Assembly: GCA_046328575.1 (NCBI GenBank)
Contig: JAXLWI010000050.1
Location: 1-33,362, forward strand
Reading direction: 5' to 3'
Source: JAGOBP01 sp046328575
GTDB lineage: Bacteria > Chloroflexota > Anaerolineae > Fen-1058
Length of the DNA: 33,362 bases
The position numbers and the translations under genes are program-made. This document shows positions 29,350 to 33,362 of this stretch, piece by piece. The stretch's first letter is position 1. Each line of letters begins with the position of its first letter. A model generated the notes under the pieces. It searched no databases and had not been told where the DNA came from. It was given only the letters and a program-made list of their open reading frames with translations.

Positions 29350-30291
29350 ATGGCGAACGAATTTCAAATCGACTCTTTGTTGCCTGCCGATATGGCCGCC
29401 AAAGCCGAACAGATCGGCGTTAAAAAGGCTCATCTGAATTCGGTCAGCATGTTTGCGCTGGCGATTCTGGCAGGCGCGTTTATCGCGCTCGGCGGAATCT
29501 TTGCGACGACGATCAGCGCGGGCAGTATGCCAACATCCGCGGCCGATGGAACCGCCGCCTTTTCGACCGGCCTGCCCTACGGCGTGACGCGGCTGCTGGC
29601 GGGGCTGGCATTTGGCTTAGGCCTGATCCTGGTCATCGTCGGCGGCGCGGAATTGTTTACGGGCAACAACCTCATCGTCATGGCGTGGGCCAATCGCAAG
29701 GTTAGCACCAAACTCCTGCTCAAAAACTGGGTCATCGTTTACTTCGGCAACTTTGTCGGCGCGATCGCTACCGCCGTGTTGATGTATTTCACCGCGCAAT
29801 ACAAATTCGGCAACGGCGCGATCGGCATTGCGGCTTTGAATACGGCGAACAGCAAAGTCACGCTGGATTTTGTGCAAGCGATTGCGTTGGGCATCATGTG
29901 CAATGCGCTGGTCTGTCTGGCGGTGTGGTTGACGTTCAGCGCGCGCACGACCACCGATCGGATTCTGGCCATCATCCCGCCGATTACGGCTTTTGTCGCG
30001 GCGGGCTTTGAGCACAGCATCGCGAATATGTACTTCATCCCGATCGGTCTGTTTATCAAAGCGGGCGCGCCTGATTCATTCTGGACGTCGATTCACAAGA
30101 CGGCGGCTGACTTTGGCAACCTCACTTGGGACAAGTTCCTGATCAACAACCTGCTGCCCGTAACCATCGGCAACATCATCGGCGGCGCGTTGATGGTGGG
30201 TGTCGTGTACTGGTTCATCTATCTGCGGCATCAACATCCTGCCGTCGCAGCCAAGACTGCGTCGACAGCCGAGCCGGTGAGCCACAAATAA
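29350..30291 (+). CDS. Formate/nitrite transporter (FNT/FocA family)
   Basis: 313 residues with six membrane helices, the FNT size. Seen are AILAGAFIALGGIFATTI in the first helix, GGAELFTGNNLIVMAW (the P-E-L-F-T-G-N signature region) and GFEHSIANMYFIPIGL with the conserved pore His. The channel passes formate, nitrite or hydrosulfide; with fhs and a probable hydrogenase locus nearby, formate is most likely here. GGAG lies 7 nt before the ATG. An 18-bp palindrome upstream suggests redox or catabolite control. The cytosolic C-terminus is short and Ala/Thr-rich. Confidence 0.92.
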   Translation: MANEFQIDSLLPADMAAKAEQIGVKKAHLNSVSMFALAILAGAFIALGGIFATTISAGSMPTSAADGTAAFSTGLPYGVTRLLAGLAFGLGLILVIVGGAELFTGNNLIVMAWANRKVSTKLLLKNWVIVYFGNFVGAIATAVLMYFTAQYKFGNGAIGIAALNTANSKVTLDFVQAIALGIMCNALVCLAVWLTFSARTTTDRILAIIPPITAFVAAGFEHSIANMYFIPIGLFIKAGAPDSFWTSIHKTAADFGNLTWDKFLINNLLPVTIGNIIGGALMVGVVYWFIYLRHQHPAVAAKTASTAEPVSHK

Positions 30292-30322
30292 CGCTGCAGG
30301 CTGTATCGTGGAGTAGAGATTT

Positions 30323-30706
30323 ATGACACTGGCAGAATTGATCGAATCCATTTCCGGGCGCGTGTTGACCGACGGCGCTGATTTGAACGTCAAGGTCGAA
30401 GGCGGCTGCGGTGCAGACTTGATGAGTGATGTGCTGGCTTCAATTCAGCCCAACGCCGTGCTGCTGACCGGCCTGTGCAATCCGCAGGTGGTGCGCACCG
30501 CGCAGATGGCGGACGTCGCCGCGATCGTATTTGTGCGCGGCAAAGTGCCCACGTCAGACATCATCGACCTGGCCCAGGACGAAGGGATTCCGCTGATTAC
30601 GGCGCCGTTCGGCATGTTTGAATTGTGCGGCCGTTTGTATAAAGCGGGCCTGCCCAGTTTGGAGATGCGCGTCATGCGCACGCTGGACGAATCGATCGAG
30701 GAATAG
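30323..30706 (+). CDS. DRTGG-domain protein
   Basis: 127 residues forming a single DRTGG-like domain (the fold found at the N-side of HPr-kinase-like and CBS proteins): MTLAELIESISGRVLTDGAD at the start, GGCGADLMSDVLASIQPNAV, and PLITAPFGMFELCGRLYKAG near the end. No catalytic motif is visible, so it is likely a ligand-sensing or protein-binding unit. GGAG precedes the ATG. It opens a run of four closely spaced genes (spacings 9 nt, overlap of 4, 35 nt) that lead to a NuoE-type gene. From memory, similar DRTGG proteins accompany [FeFe]-hydrogenase genes in anaerobes. Confidence 0.8.
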   Translation: MTLAELIESISGRVLTDGADLNVKVEGGCGADLMSDVLASIQPNAVLLTGLCNPQVVRTAQMADVAAIVFVRGKVPTSDIIDLAQDEGIPLITAPFGMFELCGRLYKAGLPSLEMRVMRTLDESIEE

Positions 30707-30715
30707 AGGCCGGCC

Positions 30716-31717
30716 ATGGGCGCAGCCAGAGACAATCGGCGGGTGATGACCGACGCTGACGCGGGCCAGATTAGCCGCGTCGAAGAACTCTCGTACGAGC
30801 TCAAAATCCGGGACGTGATGACGTCCGAGATCCGATCGGTTACGCCGGATACCCAGATCGTCGACGTGCTCGATCTGTTCCGGGAACTGCGCATCTCCGG
30901 CACGACCGTGGTTGAAAACGGTCAAATGGTGGGCTTGATCAGCCTCGAAGATCTGATCCGCGCGGTGCAGCGCGGCAACGGCCATGCGCCGGCCGGCGAG
31001 TACATGACCACCAACGTCATTACCATTCACGACTACGAGCCGGTGGTGGAAGCGCTGGAAGTCTTCTCGCGCACCCGCGTAGGCCGGCTGCCCGTCATCG
31101 ATGAAAACGGCCAACTGGTCGGCATCCTCACCAAAGGCAACATCACCCGCGGCACGCTGAAAGCGCTGCAATCCGATTATCAAGCCGAAGAAGTGCGGCG
31201 CTATCGCGCCAGTCACCTCTTTGAAGATATCGTGTCCGATCGGACCAGCTTGATCCTGCGATACTGGATCAAGCCGCGCGATTATCAGCATGGTGGCAAA
31301 GCCTCCAGCGACATCAAGCGCGCGCTGCTGCGGCTGGGCGCGCACGCGCAGCTGGCGCGACGCTGCGGCATCGCCATTTACGAAGCCGAGATGAACTTGA
31401 TCATCCACACGACCAACGGCGGCGTGATCTGGGTGGAGATCGAACCGAATCAAATCTTGATGTCCACCATCGACGACGGCCCCGGCATCCCCGATGTAAC
31501 CCTCGCGCGCCAACCGGGCTGGTCAACCGCTACGGAAGAAGTGCGCGAGATGGGCTTTGGCGCGGGCATGGGGCTGAAGAACATCGAGCGCTGCGTGGAC
31601 GATTTGACGATCGAATCGACGGTGGGCAAAGGCACGCGCCTCGATATGAAGATTCACTTGCAACCCGACGAAAGTTTCCGCGAAACCACTCCTGCGACTG
31701 AAAAGGCGGCGGCATGA
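30716..31717 (+). CDS. CBS-CBS protein with C-terminal RsbW-like HATPase domain
   Basis: 333 residues. CBS1 spans about 31-85 (KIRDVMTSEIRSVTPDTQIV at its start) and CBS2 about 96-150 (YMTTNVITIHDYEP, then GRLPVIDENGQLVGILTKG). A linker follows, and a GHKL ATPase domain spans about 195-320. The N-box has E223 and N227 in YEAEMNL; G1 is DDGPGI at 253-258, and G2 is GFGAGMGLKNIE at 281-292. There is no H-box or DHp domain, so it resembles anti-sigma/serine kinases rather than a histidine kinase. CBS pairs usually sense adenine nucleotides, so energy-controlled kinase or anti-sigma activity is an inference. Its end overlaps the next DRTGG gene by ATGA. Confidence 0.85.
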   Translation: MGAARDNRRVMTDADAGQISRVEELSYELKIRDVMTSEIRSVTPDTQIVDVLDLFRELRISGTTVVENGQMVGLISLEDLIRAVQRGNGHAPAGEYMTTNVITIHDYEPVVEALEVFSRTRVGRLPVIDENGQLVGILTKGNITRGTLKALQSDYQAEEVRRYRASHLFEDIVSDRTSLILRYWIKPRDYQHGGKASSDIKRALLRLGAHAQLARRCGIAIYEAEMNLIIHTTNGGVIWVEIEPNQILMSTIDDGPGIPDVTLARQPGWSTATEEVREMGFGAGMGLKNIERCVDDLTIESTVGKGTRLDMKIHLQPDESFRETTPATEKAAA

Positions 31718-32052
31718 CTCTGCAAGACATCATCGAGCAATTGAACCTGAAGGTATTGATCGGCACCGGCGATTTTGCAGCAATCACGCCGACGTGCGGC
31801 TATACATCCGATCTGCTGAGCTGTGTCATGGCGGGCGCCAAGCACGGTTCGATTTGGGTGACGCTGCAAGCGCACATCAACATCGTGGCCGTGGCGGCGT
31901 TGTTGGAGATGAGCGCGGTGATTATCACGGAAGGCGCGCAGCCCGATCAAACCACGCTCGATAAGGCGCGGCAAGAGGGTATTACCCTGCTCGCAACCGA
32001 TAAGTTCACGTACGAAGTCGTGGGACGCTTGTGGGAGTTGGGATTGCGGTAA
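31714..32052 (+). CDS. Second DRTGG-domain protein
   Basis: 112 residues, related in layout to the protein encoded at 30323-30706: MTLQDIIEQLNLKVLIGTGD at the start, CGYTSDLLSCVMAGAKHGSI in the middle and ITLLATDKFTYEVVGRLWEL at the end. It is translationally coupled to the CBS-HATPase gene (ATGA). The pair of DRTGG proteins flanking a kinase-like protein suggests a heteromeric sensor. No catalytic residues were recognised. Confidence 0.78.
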   Translation: MTLQDIIEQLNLKVLIGTGDFAAITPTCGYTSDLLSCVMAGAKHGSIWVTLQAHINIVAVAALLEMSAVIITEGAQPDQTTLDKARQEGITLLATDKFTYEVVGRLWELGLR

Positions 32053-32087
32053 GTTGTAAGGCCGCCTCTGCTATATCGGATTAACTG

Positions 32088-32831
32088 GTGAAGACGTTCG
32101 TCGCCGAGCTGCATTCGCATACCGTGTTGTCGCCCTGCGCGGAAGTGGAGATGATCCCCCCCCTCATCGTGCAGACGGCGCTCGAACGCGGCATCAACCT
32201 CATCGCTGTTACCGATCACAACGCCAGCGCCAACATCGAGGCCGTGCAAAAAGCGGCGCACGGTACACAGTTGACGGTGCTGCCCGGCATGGAAGTGCAG
32301 ACCCGCGAAGAAGTCCATGTGCTGTGTTTGTTCGATACGCTGGAGCAGATTCAGGCCTGGCAAGCCGTCGTCGATGATCATTTGCCGCCACTCGAAAACG
32401 ACGTTGAGCACTTCGGCGAACAATTTGTGGTCGATGAAACGGGCGAGTTTATTCGCCGTGAAACGCGGTTGCTACTGACCTCGACGAATCTCTCGCTGGA
32501 CGATATCGTGTGGCGCGTGAGCGCGATCGGGGGGCTGGCCATCCCCGCGCACGTGAATCGACCAGCCTTCGGTCTGATCGCCAATCTGGGCTTTGTACCC
32601 AGCCACGTAGCCATTGACGCGCTGGAAATTTCGCGGCATTTGAAAACTTCGGAAGCCACCAGCCACTATCCGCAAATCAAAGGCTATCCCTTGCTGCAGG
32701 GCGGTGACGCGCACCGTTTAACTGAATTTCTGGGTGCAAACGAGTTCGAGATTGAAGCGCCGACCATCGCTGAACTTAAGATGGCCTTGCACGGTACAAA
32801 CGGACGCTTGTTCCAGGTGCGATCCAGTTGA
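32088..32831 (+). CDS. PHP-domain metal-dependent phosphoesterase
   Basis: 247 residues with GTG start. PHP metal-ligand motifs: ELHSHTVLSPCAE (His9, His11), VTDHNASANIEA near residue 41, the Glu in PGMEVQTREEVHVLCLF near residue 69, a His in AIPAHVNRP, and GGDAHRLTEF near residue 205. Such domains hydrolyse phosphate esters, for example nucleotides or histidinol phosphate; YciV/RNase AM-type enzymes are relatives. It sits between the DRTGG/CBS-HATPase genes and a NuoE-type gene, a position I recall for PHP proteins near [FeFe]-hydrogenases. Substrate unknown. Confidence 0.85.
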   Translation: MKTFVAELHSHTVLSPCAEVEMIPPLIVQTALERGINLIAVTDHNASANIEAVQKAAHGTQLTVLPGMEVQTREEVHVLCLFDTLEQIQAWQAVVDDHLPPLENDVEHFGEQFVVDETGEFIRRETRLLLTSTNLSLDDIVWRVSAIGGLAIPAHVNRPAFGLIANLGFVPSHVAIDALEISRHLKTSEATSHYPQIKGYPLLQGGDAHRLTEFLGANEFEIEAPTIAELKMALHGTNGRLFQVRSS

Positions 32832-32868
32832 GTTGACAAGCGGCGTGGTTATACATGACATCCGTCCG

Positions 32869-32901
32869 TTGTAGCCATATGCCGCTGTGATAGAATTCAC
32901 A
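32869..32901 (+). promoter_or_regulatory. nuoE promoter with overlapping TGTGA-N6-TCACA operator
   Basis: TTGTAG (32869-32874), 16-nt spacer, TAGAAT (32891-32896), with TG giving the extended -10 TGATAGAAT. The palindrome TGTGATAGAATTCACA (32886-32901) covers the -10 box, which points to a repressor such as Rex. Predicted leader about 34 nt. Confidence 0.6.
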
Positions 32902-32936
32902 AAGTGTAATTTTGACCCTAACTCGGAGTATTTGTC

Positions 32937-33362
32937 ATGACGACGGTGCTGGAACACATCCCTGAAAATGATCCGCTGGCGAATCCGGCGCAGAAAGCGA
33001 TGATCGATCAGATCATCGCCGACAACCGATCGACCCCCGGCGCGACGATGGTCATCCTGAACGAACTGCAAAACAAGATCGGCCACATCTCCACGCCGAT
33101 GCAAGCTTACGTAGCGCAAGAGCTCAAAGTCCCGATGGGCGCAGTGCATGGCGTAGTATCGTTCTATTCATTCTTCACCACACAGCCGCGTGGCCGCCAC
33201 ACCATCAAATTCTGCATGGGCACAGCCTGCTATGTCGGTGGTACGCCACAATTGATTGAAAAAGCCAAGCAGCAGCTTGGCATCGATGTAGGTCAAACGA
33301 CGAAAGATGGCGCAGTAACGTTGGAGATCTGCCGCTGTGTGGGCGCGTGCAGCCAGGCGCCC
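32937..33362 (+). CDS. NuoE/HndA-type [2Fe-2S] subunit, 3' truncated by window end
   Basis: 142 codons are visible and the frame is still open at the window end. A helical N-terminal part is followed by the thioredoxin-like ferredoxin domain with KFCMGTACYVGG (C93, C98) and EICRCVGACSQAP (C134, C138), the four [2Fe-2S] ligands in C-x4-C and C-x3-C spacing. This is the 24-kDa subunit type found in complex I, NAD-linked formate dehydrogenase and electron-bifurcating or NADP-reducing [FeFe]-hydrogenases. GGAG lies 8 nt before the ATG. The preceding DRTGG/HATPase/DRTGG/PHP genes make a hydrogenase locus more likely than complex I; the downstream genes would settle it. Confidence 0.9.
   Translation, partial: MTTVLEHIPENDPLANPAQKAMIDQIIADNRSTPGATMVILNELQNKIGHISTPMQAYVAQELKVPMGAVHGVVSFYSFFTTQPRGRHTIKFCMGTACYVGGTPQLIEKAKQQLGIDVGQTTKDGAVTLEICRCVGACSQAP

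Noticed and set aside
1..33362. CRISPR array, transposase, integrase or prophage genes
   Set aside because: No direct repeats with regular unique spacers were seen; the heptamer repeats have no spacers. No recombinase or phage protein is encoded.

Overview
The window looks like part of a genome from an anaerobic or facultative, moderately GC-rich bacterium, most likely Chloroflexota (Anaerolineae-like). This placement is an inference. It rests on the Pro/Thr-linker lipoprotein, a Ddn-like deazaflavin reductase, the MoxR/DUF58/DUF4129 cluster, a long formate-tetrahydrofolate ligase close to the eukaryotic type, and AT-rich heptamer repeats between GC-rich genes. There is no rRNA, tRNA, CRISPR array, transposase or phage gene. 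Genes are densely packed, with many short spacings and two ATGA overlaps.

Layout. (a) 1-4278, plus strand: the 3' part of a fold-type II PLP enzyme, an EamA-type transporter, a solitary D12-class adenine methylase, a small HAD protein and an unknown protein. (b) 4293-7103, minus: a NUDIX CoA pyrophosphatase, an orphan OmpR-type response regulator, a RidA protein with a lysine-rich tail, and a DegV fatty-acid-binding protein. (c) 7160-7840, plus: an esterase with an apparently leaderless mRNA. (d) 7878-13153, minus: MoxR ATPase, DUF58 and DUF4129 membrane proteins, then a GT-C glycosyltransferase. (e) 13243-15384, minus: a DEAD-box helicase and a small one-helix membrane protein with a LexA-like box inside its promoter. 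(f) 15506-19143, minus: a complete four-gene Na+-pumping methylmalonyl-CoA decarboxylase operon closed by a strong terminator. (g) 19250-23597, minus: a radical SAM protein interrupted in frame by a palindromic repeat, a small Cys-rich protein, an F420/deazaflavin-type reductase, and fhs. (h) 23834-29036: an exported NAGPA-domain protein, a VIT1-type metal transporter (minus), an M23/beta-propeller lipoprotein, and a DsbA-VKOR disulfide pair. (i) 29350-33362, plus: a formate/nitrite transporter, DRTGG, CBS-CBS-HATPase, DRTGG and PHP proteins, and the start of a NuoE/HndA subunit. This last block resembles the front of an NAD(P)-linked [FeFe]-hydrogenase locus.

Physiology suggested by the genes together: fermentative energy conservation (Na+ pump driven by methylmalonyl-CoA decarboxylation, probable hydrogenase, formate transport, formate activation on tetrahydrofolate), with redox-linked regulation. 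TGTGA-N6-TCACA palindromes (Rex- or CRP-like) precede both the formate transporter and nuoE. A second motif, TGACATTYGCCAC, lies upstream of fhs and of the small Cys protein, and the formate-transporter site partly matches it.

The most unusual features are repeats and regulation: heptamer-periodic inverted repeats that supply or abut the stop codons of seven genes; a separate palindromic element that has become about 21 residues of a radical SAM enzyme; strong local enrichment of CGATCG (HIP1-like) beside a GATC-type methylase gene; histone-H1-like tails shared by two unrelated enzymes; extended -10 promoters 6-8 nt from the ATG; and a possible SOS-controlled small membrane protein.
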